Shown: piece by piece, positions 37,360-50,450 of the stretch | Numbering within the stretch: position 1 is the stretch's first letter | Layout: each line of letters begins with the position of its first letter | Source: Agarophyton chilense | Taxonomy: Eukaryota > Rhodophyta > Florideophyceae > Gracilariales > Gracilariaceae | NCBI GenBank assembly: GCA_030374765.1 | Contig: JARGXX010000003.1 | Location: forward strand, 620,001 to 684,000 | Reading direction: 5' to 3' | DNA length: 64,000 nucleotides | Translations under genes and position numbers: made by a program | The notes under the pieces: generated by a model | Told to the model about the DNA's origin: nothing | Databases searched by the model: none | What the model saw: only the letters and a program-made list of their open reading frames with translations

Positions 37360-39000
37360 CAAACTTCGTATTTAGAGGCAAGAGACTTAGAGTGACCGCG
37401 CTGAGCGGGAACTCAAAAACAGTTTTTAGAATAACTTGTGTACCGTTGGTACGGCGGTACTGGGTGCAACCAGAAACCATTTTACCAACAGTTTTCCCCA
37501 CACACACAAACTTTAGTCATGTTTTGTCGGGCGTGAGATGCACCCCAAAATCCAGCGAACGAGTCTGCTCTGTAGGAGCAAAATATAGGTAGCCAATCAA
37601 TATACAACAAAACGCTCACACAAGGTTTAAAACCCCCAAATGAAAGACAGCAGGGACTTTTGTGATAATGTACTTTCCAGAGCGAGAGTGCTCAAGCTCT
37701 TTTCTTGCCTTCATAGCCAAAAATGGCGACCAACGTAACAAAGCTCTGCAAAATTGTCTTTCTGCTCAATGAATCATCTCATGGAGGCAAGCGTTGATAC
37801 CTCGATTTCCGCAGGCAATGAAAGAAAATGAACATTCTGAAGTCCCACCCAAATCTATAAATCACAAGATGAAATCTACAAGTTTGGTGTTTTAGCGATT
37901 TAATTTGTTCAGAAACGAAAGTTACTTGCATCGGTATCATTAGGTGCACCGAATCTGCGCTGGTACACCAAATGGGGTCGGTCTAGCTCTTAAAATTATC
38001 CACAGTTCTCAAGTATTGATAATATGTGAATCGTCAAACACTAATAACTTCGAAACAGCTCATATGCTTTAAATTATCATAACGTCATTCAATTTGGCTC
38101 TCTTTCCTCGCTTTTAAACCTATGTTTCGTCTTCTGCCGTATAAACATCCTCTCTAACTCTCTTAAGACTTTTGCGCGCTCTTAACGCCAATCGCGGTTT
38201 GGTTCAGTAGCTTTCATGCGGTCAAAACGAGTGCAGGCTCCAAACCAAGGCATCAATTGCCGACAACTTGCGGATGCCTTATTTGACCTCCGTGAAAACA
38301 CCAACGTGGTCAGAAAATGTTCTGAGAAGTACAAGTGCCGTACGCAACGTATCAACAGTTACACAGCCAATGGAAACTAAAGAACAGCTCAAATTATCGA
38401 AGTAGACCGACAATGTTTACCACAGCAGAAAACAACGTTCTAAAGCAATCAATTCCTTTCCTTTTTCCTCATAGAATGCTTCTATCCAGAAAGTGTTCCA
38501 AAGATTTCGTAAGGCACCATGTTTGTTCCTTACCACTACAAAAAAAGAAAAACTCCTCATAGACGATGGGCTAGAAAGTGTATTTTTATGCAAGTTTTTG
38601 AAGCGACATAGTGAGGTATCTCTCACAAAAAGATGGAATCTCGAGAAACCTCTACAGCTTGCCATGTCGCCAACTAACCTTGAAAAGCATTACGTCAGAT
38701 TGTAAACAACTTGTAAGAAAAATGCGCCCAAACGTTCCGAAGGAACAGAAATGTATTCTAGGATAGAGTCTGCCCTATCTGGTCAGTGATCACTTGAAAA
38801 ACATTTTTCTAGGAGTTTGTAGAACCCAATTTTTAGGAACAGGCAAACCGAACAGAATTGTGAAAAGCAGTCCTGTGACCAAGCTGTAACCCAGCTGGAG
38901 GCCTATAAGAAGAGCTCTGCAGCTTCGGAAGCTCTCCTTGAATCTGTGCAACACAACAATAAACTCGAGCACTGAATCGTTTAAAAAATTATAAACCCAG
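37360..39000. other. Intergenic region before the transposon nest
   Basis: About 1.6 kb, AT-rich, with no gene, LTR or RNA gene recognised. It should hold the catalase 3' end and may contain the unrecognised left part of copia fragment A. Confidence 0.45.
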
Positions 39001-39009
39001 CATACGGCT

Positions 39010-41456
39010 TGTAAATTTGATTCAGCTACACTACACCATCATGTTAAAGTCACTGGTAGACACTTCGGAGCGTTGTGTGCCTTTGTTAAAAACAGAAAAC
39101 TACTGTATCTGGTCGAGGATGATAGAACTTGTACTCAAAAGCAAAGAAGTCTGCGAGTTTGCCGTGGCCGAGAAGATCGAAAATGACGAAGACAAGCCGA
39201 AATCCACTCAACAGAAGAACAGTGTTCTCTCGTGCATACTCTTGTCAGTTGATGAGTCTTGCGCTCCGTCTGTGATCAACATCAAGGAAACATCCATTGT
39301 CTAAATGCGATTGAAAGGAAACTTTCAAATGGTATTTAAAGCTAGCGTAGATGCTCTTCTGAAAAAAATATCAGGATATTCGCATATCTCCTCCAGAGAC
39401 GGTACTAGAATACATCATCCGATTGGCAGTCTTGGAGTCGAAGATGAGTAGCAATGGTCATGTACTTGGAGACGAAGAAAAACTACGCGCAGTGCTGATA
39501 GGGCTGGTTTAAATTTTTGAGGTTACGGTTGAATTAATCCGTGGGCCTGGAAAGAAAATCAGAGAGGCTATTCCATTTTTGATGGAAAGGGAATCGACCA
39601 AGCCAAATCAGGAGAGCAGCCGGGCCTTGCAGCCACGCTTGATGTGAGGGAAGACTAAGAAGACTTGTTTCTTCTGTAACAAGAAGGGTTACTTGAAAAA
39701 GCACTGCTGGAAGAACACAAGGAGCAGGTCCTACAAAGGACAGAAGAATTCAATAAAATATAGTTCAAAATCATCTGAAGATAAAGGAGAGGGCCACAGT
39801 GCTCCTGTCTCTTTCATTGTATCCAATCTTCTGGACAAACAAAGACAGCACATCTTGAAAGAGAAACGGTAGTACTTGTAATCCGGTGCCTCAAGGCACA
39901 TGACTAATTTTAATCCAGCCCTCAGTGGCGGGGTACGCAAGGCCGATAGATGTCACATATCTGTCGGAAACGGATCCAAGTTGGCTGTGGAAGGGCAAGG
40001 AACGCTGAATGTGGAAGTCAAGATGGAGGACCAAAGGAGGGAGATTAGCCTAGACGACGTGATCTACATACCAGGGCTAGTATCAAACATCCTCTCTGTC
40101 AGTGCTGTCCGGAAGAAAGGATTTGTGATTATCTTCAGATCGGACACTGAGGAGCATGGAATGTGCGATATTGTAAAGAAATTGAGTGGACTGATTGTTG
40201 CAGCCGAAATTGAGACTACGGACGGGCAAAATACTTTCAAATTCTGTTCAACATTCAGAGAAAGTGAAAAGGCTTTAATTTGTAAGTCAACTGAAAAGTT
40301 TACGAAGAAATGGTGTCAGCGACAAGGACATCCAAGGGAGAGAATCTGCGCAAGACACTTTCACTTGTCGAAGGAGTCCCAATTCGACCATTGGGAACGG
40401 TAGGGCACTGCGAATCGTGTGTCAAAGGTAAGTCAAGGCGTGCTCAAATAAACAGACAAAGAATAATTCTCGATCACCAGCGAAGAATTTTTAGAACTTG
40501 TCCACTTTGATGTGATGGGAGCCATGAAGGTACAGTTACTTTCAGGAAGAAGGCACATAGCTACAGCCTATGAAAACTACAATGCCCTTTTTTCGTGCAG
40601 TTCTTACGAAGACACAAAAAGGTGCATGGAGAAGTCAAAGAAATGATTTCGGATCTGGAGACACAGTCCGGCAAGCGACTGAATAATTTCACGACCGAAA
40701 ATGGGGGTGGATATCTCGCAGAATTCTTTCAGTCTTGGTTGAAGGAAAAGGGTGTCATTTGGGAACCAAAACCACTTTACAGTCCAGAGTCCAGTGGAAA
40801 GGCCGAGCGTTGAAAGAGGACGACTTGAAAAAAAGCAAGGACTATGCTGCAGACTATCATCAAAACCCCTGAACATGACCAGCTGTGGGCCGAAGCGGTA
40901 AGCACGGCTAACTATTTGCGCGATCGAACATTCATGAAGCAACCAAATCAGGCTGAGATGACGCCCTATGAGGGTTTCACGAACAAGAATTTGGACATCT
41001 CACATCTAAGAGTGTTCGGGTCCATTGCTCATGTTCATGTGCACAAGGCGAGACGGGTTTCTGATAGAAAGTGTTCACCTCGCCCACAGGAAGAAAGTCT
41101 GGTAGGCTTTTCCAGATGCAATTTGCTATTGAGTGTACTGTCCCGAAACAGGCAAGGTCATCGTAAGCAAGGATGTCGCATTCGAAGAGGATACACTTGG
41201 ATGGAAGACGAGCCCTGTAGTTCTAGAGGGCATTCCTCTACAGCCAATGCCAGCCATTGAGAAGATAGTAGATAGAAATCAAGTAAAGCACGAGGAAAAT
41301 ATTGATAAACCGACAAATCAGAGCGCTGAGGCGGACCGAAACCTCGAGCACACTTCAAAAGATGAGGAATTCTAGATCGCAAACGGAGAGCTCACCTATG
41401 ACCTAGAATTGGTGACCCACTATCTTCTTGAGCCCCGACGGTCCGTTGGCATCAAG
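39010..41456 (+). mobile_element. Ty1/copia fossil A (5' part)
   Basis: Broken copia-type element, plus strand. Parts in order: gag start region (about 39040-39300, with NYCIWSRMIELVL), a CCHC knuckle near 39660 (CFFCNKKGYLKKHCW), a protease/pre-integrase region (39900-40440) and an integrase core with SPESSGKAER (about 40500-41380). Reverse transcriptase is absent because the element stops at the junction with gypsy fragment B at 41456/41457. No LTR recognised. Decay is substantial, roughly ten breaks. The right half (about 40330-41456) is almost identical to copia C in reverse. Confidence 0.85.
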
Positions 41457-41905
41457 AAGCGCGTGCTTTCCTTTGGTCTTTGCAACGCACCAGCCGCATT
41501 CACCTGTCTTGTTGCCTACGCTCTCCGACACCTCAATGGACATTGTCTTGTACTGTATATTGATGACATCCTCATCTAGAGCAAGTCGTTGGAAGAACAC
41601 AAAAAGCACCTTCGAGAAGTTCTTGCTGCTCTACGTAAGCATCACTTTTACGGCAAGATCAGCAAATGCGCCTTCGGAGCTAGCGAAGTGGACTTCCTAG
41701 GCTTCAAGGTATCCCACCACGGGCTCTGTATTCAAGATCGCCTCATTTCCTCCATTCAGGACTGTTCTACTTCTACGACGATAAAGCACGTCCAACAGTT
41801 TGTTGGATTGGCTAACTTTTACCACCGCTTCGTGAAGGGTTACGCTGCTATACTATAACCCCTTACCGATCTGCTTCGAGCCCATCGCTCTGAGTGGAAT
41901 ACGCT
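41457..41905 (+). mobile_element. Ty3/gypsy fossil B, left piece (reverse transcriptase)
   Basis: Reverse-transcriptase core with FGLCNAPAAF and the catalytic YIDDILI, continuing to the RT connection (NFYHRFVKGYAAIL). The start of the domain is missing at the junction with copia A. It continues after element F at 48120. Broken. Confidence 0.85.
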
Positions 41906-42146
41906 TGTGGCGAACTACGCTGGTTGCGTTGTTTAATGATGAGGTTCGATGCCTCTTCTTCACTGTGGAGGGATCGTGTGGGTGCTTAAATACCCCTACT
42001 GTGTCTCTCGTACGAGAGACACAACTAGTATAGAAGGCTATATACGCCTGCAACCTACGCAGGTGCTACCTACGCGTATGCCTGCTGACGAAACCCTGCG
42101 TCCTCCTTAGGTTCCGTCCAGCCAGGCAGAGCCGGAAACAGCTACA
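41906..42146 (-). repeat. 3' LTR of element F
   Basis: 241 bp, on the minus strand TGTAGC...CGCCACA, ending in TG/CA. Matches 47879-48119 with about 10 substitutions and no length difference. Confidence 0.92.
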
Positions 42147-44438
42147 CTCCCCTCTTTCAGAGAGCGAGTTGCAAACGAACGGCACACGCTAACCCAGTCG
42201 GGGTATTCTTGCGATTGAGGAAGCACTTGAGCATGACTGGCAAATCTTCGTTGAATCGTTCCAACGGTTCCAATGAGTTTTCTGTATCACTGAGTCCTTT
42301 CCAACGAACCTGAACCTTGATTCCGTTATCTGATTTGACCAGCTTCATCAGAAGAGCAACAGGCATACCAGTCTCTGAGGTAATTACATGGGACATGATT
42401 GCATCAGTGTCTAGAGAGCTGTCATGGTAGTACTTCTGCTTGCATGCATGAATGTCTTCCGTAAGTCCGTTGCGTAGGTCGTCGACCTCATACACGTAAT
42501 CCGATATTGTTTTGCGGATGCAATGTGGTCCGCGTCAACGCAATGCCAGCTTCACACCGGCATGGAATTCTTCACGAGCTACTAAGACAAAATCTCCTTC
42601 TGTAAAGTTCGGAAGCGTTCCCTTTGAAGCTTTCTCAACAGATGCTTGCCTGTTCTTCTGTAATTCAGAAGTCAATAACGGATGGAGAGCACAGCAGTCC
42701 TTCTGCATAATGTTAATGTTGACACAGTGCTCACGAATGACATCTGCGATTATCATGGCCTTCTGAGTAGATGTTCGTAGAAACGATGAAACTGGTGGAG
42801 TTGTCTTCATGCCCAGAAAGGCTGTGACAGGGGCGACGTTCATCCTATGCGGCGAATAAGAGTTTTTCAGACTTCTTTGTATAATAGGGAGCAGATCCGT
42901 CCATTCCGTGACGTTCATCTGCATTTCCGATGTTAAAGCGCGAAACGTTCGTAGAAATTCTTTCTCCAAGCGCTCGACTGCCCCGTTGCTCCACGTAGTG
43001 TACGGGAGAGTGAAGTGATGCAGTACACGTAGGGATTTGCAGAGGAGGCAAACGGTTTCGTTTCGGAAATGCGTTGGGCCGTCGGACATGAGACCGTTTG
43101 GTACAGCGAATGCAGCGCACCAGTCGACAATAGTTCGAGCAGCATTATCAGCTACTGTGTATGCAAATGCAAAGAGCCACTTTTAATCCGAGTGATCGTC
43201 GCGCAGCATGAGAACGTATTTTTCTCCGCTTCGGCTTGATCCAATTTCCAGATAGTCGAACTGCAGGGGGTCATTTGGCCCGGTTCCATGAACTGCTGGT
43301 CCGAAGGGGCGAGGAACTTTTTCACCCCCTGTAGTAGGGATGCAGTCAATGCAAGCTCGGACGAAAGTTAGGATGTCATCCTTCTGGGTCGTCCAAAAAA
43401 AATGTTTGCGGGGAGTGTTCAAAGTTGGTATTTGGCCTCGGTGCCCCGAAGGACCAGTGCGTGTAATGATAAATAAGCGTAGGTGCAGTTCTTCGGCGTT
43501 GTCAGGGATCCAAACGGCGCTATCCGTAAATTTCCAAAGTCTATTTTCCTTCTGTAAGCCTTGCGGACGCGCGAAACTGTTAGACGATTGTGCGGCAAAG
43601 ATTTCGGCAAGCTTTGGCCAGGAAAAGCCTTTGGCTGAGCTGGAAGGGAGAGCAGGGATCTTCACTAGGCGTCTGACAGTGGGTGGTGCTGCCCAGCGTG
43701 TAAGCATGTCGGCCCATACATTGTCAGTGCCTTTGATGTGGAAGCACGTGTAGCTGTAGGTGCTTAATTTGACTGCCCATCGTAACACCTGTCTGGTAGA
43801 TGGTAGGCTGAGATCTGAGACGATAGAAGACGGGTCGAAAAGGAAGATGAGGTTGTTGTGGTCTGTGTAGAGATCAAAACCGGCTGAGGTGGCTACGAGC
43901 CAATGCATCCGCTCCAGTGTAGCCAGTATTGCAAAAGCTTCTTTCTCTAGCACTTACCAGCCTAGTTGTGTAGCATTGAACAGGCCTGAACAGAATGCCA
44001 AGGGACTGTGGCGCTGCTGCGCATGGGGTTTTTGGAGATCAGACGGGGGCACTTGCGTCAGTATTCCAGACCAGCTGTTGTCGGAGGCATCTGTGTAGAC
44101 AATGAGTCGCTGGTTTTCGTCTCTGTGTGACAGTGTGACGCTGTGGGCAAGGGCGTTTTTGCAGGCACAAAAGTCTTTCGCCTCCTGTTCTGACCAGTCA
44201 AGAGATGCGAGGTCGACTTTTGCAACAGAGGTTTTGGTGCGCTTCCCGGCTTTCGTGTAGACTTTCTCCAAGAATGTGTGCCGGGGAAGGATGAGGTGAG
44301 AAAAATTCGGTATGCTCATCTTTACCCACTGCAATGCACAAAGAAACTGCTGCAAGTATGCGCCACTGTTTGGTAGCTCCATCCGTAACAATTCTTCGAC
44401 TTGGCGCGGGTCATACCGCACGACCGATGCAGATATGA

Positions 44439-45323
44439 TGTAGGACAACGCTTAGAGCGGAGACACCAAGAAGATGTTCGGGATCTTCCTCTCTTGAGAG
44501 ACACGCCTCAGGCGGAGGACACGCGTCCCAGCGGAGCACAGGAACAAAGCCACCCTGGAAAGGCACGACGGAGTCCGGTGTAAGACCGAGGCCAATCCGG
44601 CGGGATATACCAAGAGTGTTTAGGTGAGCATGGCACAGCCCGGGGTGTGACCAATCCTAGGCGGAGCCGTATCACGGCGATTGTCGAAAAAGAAGCGAGG
44701 AAACACTCGTATAAGGGGGGCGAGCGGGGTGAGTGAGGCGGCCACTCACGAGAGCCAAAACGGAGAACAAGAGGAGAACGGGGGCGAAACCCTATACAGG
44801 GGCGAGACTACGACAAGTGTCGGCGATTAAATATAAACCCACGGTGGTGATAGCACTCTGGTCGACAGAGGGGTGGATGAACTAACGTGCGACGGGCGCT
44901 CACGCAGTATGCAGTGGAGACGCGCCGAAGGCGAAAAGTTCAGAGCCAAGACTCTCTCCTTGGTATCTCCCAAGAGGGTGTTTACTGGGGAGCAGTGCTC
45001 AACCTCCTAAGTAGTGTGGCGCGCAGCCCCTGACAGTGGGCGCGCCCCCGAAAAATAGACACTAAATAGCGATAGCGTAGCTAAATAAATACTAAAAATT
45101 ACTAAATAATACTAACCATTAGGTACAATCCGGGCCACGTGTGTCACGCCTCGCACTCGAGCGTCGGCATCCGTGCAGTCCACGTGTTCCAGCAGTGTGC
45201 ACTTTCGGTCCTAACCGACCGTCATCACGCAATAGCGGTACAGATTGTCATAGCCCAAGCTACTCCTCAAGCGAGCGAAACCTCTAAGTCCTGCGAAGAA
45301 ACCTTGAAGGGCATTGTCCTTCA
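44439..45323. mobile_element. Solo LTR G inserted in the reverse transcriptase of F
   Basis: 885 bp, plus-strand ends TGTAGGACAACG and GCATTGTCCTTCA, an imperfect terminal inverted repeat with TG...CA ends. It is flanked by a perfect 5-bp target duplication TATGA (44434-44438 and 45324-45328). No coding capacity. It is the remnant of an LTR element lost by LTR-LTR recombination. The perfect target duplication suggests it is younger than F. Confidence 0.88.
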
Positions 45324-47878
45324 TATGATTCTTCTACACCATCGGATGGAGTTCACGAAGAGGATGCATTTACTCGGATGGAGTCTGATGGAGTGCTCTT
45401 TGCACACGTAGACGAGCTGTCTGATGCCTTTTAGCAGTCCTTTGATGGTCTTGTGATGCAGGAGAATATCGTCGAGCCAATATAAGAGAGATTGGCGTAA
45501 CTCCTTCGGAAATATCTCAGCGAGGACTGATTGAAGGTGTGTTGTGGCGTTGGGGGTGCCATGCAGTACTCGCGTGGGTGAAAAATTACCGTCAGGTGTG
45601 ACGAAGGACTGTAGTGCCTGAGAATGTTCGTGAAGGGGAACTGCCAATACCCGTGGGAAAGGTCGAAGGTGGGAAAAAATTTCGATCCCACTAGCTTCAG
45701 AAGTTCTTGCTCAATGTTAGGCATCGAAAATTGGTGCCTAACAGTGTATTTGTTAACGGGGCGCAGGTCCACGGTGAATCTGAATTGAGCTGGGCCAGGC
45801 TTTGGAACTATCAAGGGCGCACTGGCGCATGCAGACGTTGGGTTGGCGTAAGCCATGCCGGTTCTGACGAGATCGTCCACGAAGCGCTGTAGGAACAGTC
45901 GTTGGTCTTGGGAGTACTTGCGCAGTCTTACGCGCACTGGATTTGCATCAGTGACTAGCTCGATCTCCAAAGGCCTTATTTTTGCCGGTGGGCCGGCCGA
46001 GAGAGATACGCGAAAGACGTCGATGTTCTCCGCCAGAATACTGCGAAGCTGGGTGACATCGATGGCGCTCATGCCGTTCTGTAGCGCTGTGTCCAGCATT
46101 CCGGTAACTGCGGCTTCAATTTAACTATGCTGATCCTCGTCAATGGGATTGAGTAGCGAAGGGTCAGGAAAGGGGTCCTGGTCTTGGCGTGCGGCTTGGA
46201 AATTGGCTCGCGGGCGGTTTGGTGGTGGTTGAATGCGCTGAATCGCATCCGAGGCATGCGAATCCTTTTGTAGCCTTGCCACCATCAGGCGGCTGACGTA
46301 GACCTCATCGGATTGGACAGTAAAATTTCCAACTTTCGAGCAGTCTGCACCGTTGAGGACAAACAGGTTGTTGTTGAGAAGCGTCTTGATGTCGACTCTG
46401 AGCTGGCGCAGTACCGGGCGCCAAATGAGCAATTCTTCGCAAGCGAGGTCATTGTCAGCGACCAAATAAGTGATGTTCTGTAGAGCCAGACTGCCGGATG
46501 AGGGGTGTAGGACTGTACGAGGAGCAGTCCATGCTCGTGAGAATGCGAAACTTTGCGGTTCGGTTCCGGATTTCAGAGCTACAGACAAGTGTGTAGTCTT
46601 AATGGCTGATAATTTTCCAATTCCTTTGAGCGCCGCCTTCTCGGCGAGATTTGGAGACACGATGCTGTCGTCACTGCCGTCGTCGCACCTTTTTGTGGCG
46701 TTAAGTGAGGTCGTACCATCCGAAACGGTGATGAGGTATGAGGGAGGGTTCTTCGGGTTCGACGAAGGGCGTAATCGATTTACAGTACCTTTGTTGTTTG
46801 AGATGCCGTCTCGTGCTCCCGATTTGTTCTTCTGACTACGAGTTGACTTTGATGGGCCGTCTGCAGCTTTTCGTGCCGCAAATGCGGCCTTCATTTCCCG
46901 CTTCTCTTCTTTCGTGGAGTACTCTCAATCGTTAACCCAGTGACGATTGTTATTAGCCTTGCAAGGTGGGTGTGGACACGGTGGAGCGGGTCTGTGGGAC
47001 CTTGCTTTTCGAAGTTCTTCGCTAGAGCTCCCGGCTACGGTGTTGTCTCTCTGTCCCTGCGTCGAGTGGCTTTTCTTATCTGCTTTCCGATTGCGCAACG
47101 AAGGGGGACAAAGTGTAGGGCCGTTATCGAGATCCTCGAAGGAATGAGACACTTGAATGGCGTGTTTAAAGAACGCGCTGAAGTCTTTCTTTAGTTCCAA
47201 GTGCGAGAAATCAATGTTAGATTCCAGCTTTTAGCGCAATGATTTCGGCTTAACGGCCGAAATTGTATGTCCAATTGCAGTCTTTGGTCGTGTAGAGGTC
47301 ACCCACTTGAAGCCATGTCGTCGAAGTAGTGAAAGGTAGGAGGTGAAGAGATTTTCCATTCGCATGGGAGCAGATGTATCTGTCATGTGCATTTGGAGTT
47401 CCTTGTCGACAATAGCGTTTAGAGCGGCGAGGGAAATGGTGTTCTTCTTTTTCTGCGCTCGTTCTTCCAAGAACTCTCGCAGAATGGCGTCCGTAAGCAT
47501 ACCGGAGTCTGTAAGGTCGGAATTAAATTCAAATCGACAATAGATTCTATCCATTCGGGATCAACACAGTATGTCAAATTGACGGGACGAACGGGTTCTG
47601 TAGCTGTTGAGTCAACCACTGCGAGTTGTAAAGCTCGCACTGGGATTTCCTTGCGGTACTGATCGTACGAGCAGAAATATTTCCTGATTGAGGCAGAGTC
47701 CGTGCAGACAAGGCGGGGAAGACTAATCGACGTAGAAACGAAAGAAGGTTCTTGATACATGATCTCCGCCTGATGATCATCCGTATGACTGCCATCATCG
47801 GCGTTCGACGGTACGTCGGACATTGCGATCGAACAAACGGTATGAATGTTGAACTAGTGCAGTGAATCCAGTGATCAC

Positions 47879-48119
47879 TGTGGCGAACTACGCTGGTTGC
47901 GTTGTTTAATGATGAGGTTCGATGCCTCTTCTTCACTGTGGAGGGATCGTGTGGGTGCTTAAATACCCCTACTGTGTCTCTCGTACGAGTGACACAACTA
48001 GTGTAGAAGGCTATCTACGCCTGCAACCTACGCAGGTGCTACCTAAGCGTATGCCTGCTGACAAAACCCTGTCTCCTCCTTGGGTTCCGTCCAGCCAGGC
48101 AGAGCCAGAAACGGCTACA
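47879..48119 (-). repeat. 5' LTR of element F
   Basis: 241 bp, partner of 41906-42146. A short way inside the element, TGGATTCACTGC begins 8 nt from the LTR edge and could be the primer-binding site; the tRNA was not identified. Confidence 0.9.
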
Positions 48120-50230
48120 ACACTCCACAAATCTGCGTTGAATAAGATCAAGCATGAGCTCACTATCGCACCCGTTCTAGCTCACGCAGATCCGAATAAT
48201 CGCTGTATTCTGGCAACTGATGCTTCTAAGCACTCATTTGGCGCTACATTATCTAAGGATGGACATCCAATTGCGTTCATGTCCCACCGGCTGTCAATTT
48301 CAGAGTCTAACTACGACACAGGCGATCAAGATTTGCTTGCTGTCATGATATCGCTCCGCACCTGGAGCTCATACCTTCGTGGACGTCAGTTTACTCTATT
48401 CACTTACCATGATCCCATCTGTTTTTTCCAATCTAAGCGGAAGCTGATACGAGATCAGTGCCGTTGGCTCGACGAGACCCAAGAGCATACGTTCGACGTG
48501 AAGCATATCTCTGACAAACGCAACATTGTGCCTGATGCACTCAGCCGACGACCGGACCATATCACGCCGCAGCTTTTCTCAACCACGGCTCAGATGCCAG
48601 TCCTAAACCATCGCGTAAAATCCTTATAGGAACAAGATCAGCTTGCATTCAATGTCATGGCTTCCACCATAGACAGTGCTGACACATCCTTGTCACTGAA
48701 CCGGTTGACCTCGCTTTTCAGGCTTGTCAATAACGTCATATTCTGGACTGGAAGAGGATCTTTCCGCCTCTACATTCCTACTGGCAGCCTCCATGACCAG
48801 CTTATTGCACACATCCACTGCCTGGGTCATGTCGGAGCCGACAAGACATTTTATATTGTGTCTCGGAGTAAATATTGGCCGCACATGTACCAGAGCATCT
48901 TCAAGTTTGTGCGAAACTGTCGCACCTGCCAGATGAACAAGGTACTCCACAATCATCCGCAAGAACCCCTTCAGCCACTGCCAATACCCAACCGATGCTG
49001 GGAAGTGGTCACATTTGTCGTTCTCACTGCGCTTTCTGTCTCCCAGACTGGTTTTGACGCTGTGTCGGTACTAGTACGCAAACTTTCGAAGCAGGCTATC
49101 TTTGTCCCGACGCACAAGAGTGCTACCACGCAGGACATTTCTAGACTGTTCGAAGCCCATCTCTTTTCGAAACATGGCGTTCCGCACAAACTGGTCTCCG
49201 ATCGAGATCCAAATATTCGTTCTCGATTCTGGAAAACTCTGACGCAGCTTCTGAACATCCGTGAAAACATATCTTCCGCCAACCATCCACAGACTGACGG
49301 ACAATCCGAGAATCTGAGCCGCACCTTGTTCTCCATGCTTCGAAACGGTATTCAAGCCTCCCATTTTGACAGGGAGACCATACCTCCACCCTTGGAATTC
49401 CAGTACAGTACTTCACGGCATATAAGTACCCGTATTTTCCTATTCGAAGTTTCTCTTGGCTACAACCCGCAAACCCTCATCACCAGGACGTTGCATCAGT
49501 GTACAGATCGCTCTCACCACTCCATTGACTTCGTCGAACGCAGGACCGCGATGACGCAGCTGATTCGCGAACACTTGGCGACCGCCGTTGAGAATCAGAA
49601 GTACTACGCCGATCCCTCTCGCTGTGACGTTTCTTTTGAAGTGGGTGATTTTTTGCTGCTCTGTGCTGAATCTCTTTCCCTAGCACGCCGTTCTTCTCTA
49701 CCATCGAAGTGGCAGCCGCGCTTTATCGGTCCATTTCGAGTTCGTGAACGAACTGGTACTCTGACATATCGAATCGAGTTTTTTACTACCATGCGGAGAG
49801 CACAAGATGTCATGCACGTTTTGAAGCTTCGTCGGTTTTACAATGGCAACAAGGGCCCGTTGGGAATTGTCATCGATAAAAATGGAAATGTAGAACAAGA
49901 AGCTTCGCTCATTTTGGTGAAGAAGCGTTTCAACCGCCATGTGTACTTTCTTACTCAATTCGTTGGCAAACCCCCGATGAGGCCATCTGGCTACCTCGAA
50001 CGTGACTACGTAACTGCAAGGAACTTTTAGACTTTTTTCTCACAAAGGCTTTGATGAAGACGTCTTTAGCCAAAGATGGAGCGAATGTAACACAACGCTA
50101 CAAGCTTGCGAGCTATTTCACAGCTACAAGCTTAATCCAACATAACATGACCAGCCTTCAAGCCGTGTCGCAGCTACAAGCTTAGATAGACGTGCTGTAG
50201 TGATACTTCGTCATATCCGAGTTACCTCAA
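48120..50230 (+). mobile_element. Ty3/gypsy fossil B, right piece (RNase H and integrase)
   Basis: Continues B after element F. RNase H (ATDASKHSFGATLS, DALSRRPDH) at about 48130-48560 and integrase (about 48660-49900) with the zinc motif (HIHCLGHVGADKT ... CRTCQ) and core (SDRDPNI ... NHPQTDGQSE). A non-coding tail follows with three copies of GCTACAAGCTT at about 50099-50182. No LTR found at either end. Few breaks in this part. Confidence 0.87.
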
Positions 50231-50450
50231 GCCCTTTTGACTACCTTCAAGCTAGACTCCGCCACTCTATAAACCTCTGAGAGCTCTTCTCTCTGACGTG
50301 TACGCGGGCCTGCCCGATAAGGCGGTTGTGAAATGGGTCTGGTACCCGGTAATATGATATTGTGATGTTCCGTAGCGGCAATCTGGTCCATGTGGCCGTT
50401 CCACATATGCGCATATGTTAAATCTATCCTTGTATTCACCAGCAAGGTGT
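50227..50450 (-). mobile_element. Gypsy reverse-transcriptase leader fragment
   Basis: The minus strand reads like the lead-in of a gypsy RT (HHNIILPGTRPISQPPYRAGP). It lies between B and copia C, in the opposite direction to B, so it is a separate or inverted scrap of a gypsy element. Confidence 0.55.

Larger units (their letters stand above)
41906..48119 (-). mobile_element. Ty3/gypsy chromovirus-like element F, complete with LTRs, inserted in B
   Basis: 6.2-kb element on the minus strand with two 241-bp LTRs. The target duplication is 5 bp, now ACGCT/ACACT (41901-41905 and 48120-48124). Parts in element order: gag-like and protease region (about 47823-46121), reverse transcriptase (about 46099-45330 and on after 44438), RNase H (about 43950-43650), integrase (about 43600-42540) and a tail with a chromodomain-like VQVRWKGL (about 42500-42160). 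A purine tract (AAAGAGGGGAG) adjoins the 3' LTR. The LTRs differ at about 10 of 241 sites (about 4%), so the insertion is moderately old. Coding parts are broken, roughly half a dozen breaks besides solo LTR G inside. Confidence 0.92.

Noticed and set aside
44439-45323. Small DNA transposon with terminal inverted repeats
   Set aside because: The TG/CA ends, 5-bp target duplication and lack of a transposase fit a solo LTR better than a TIR element.
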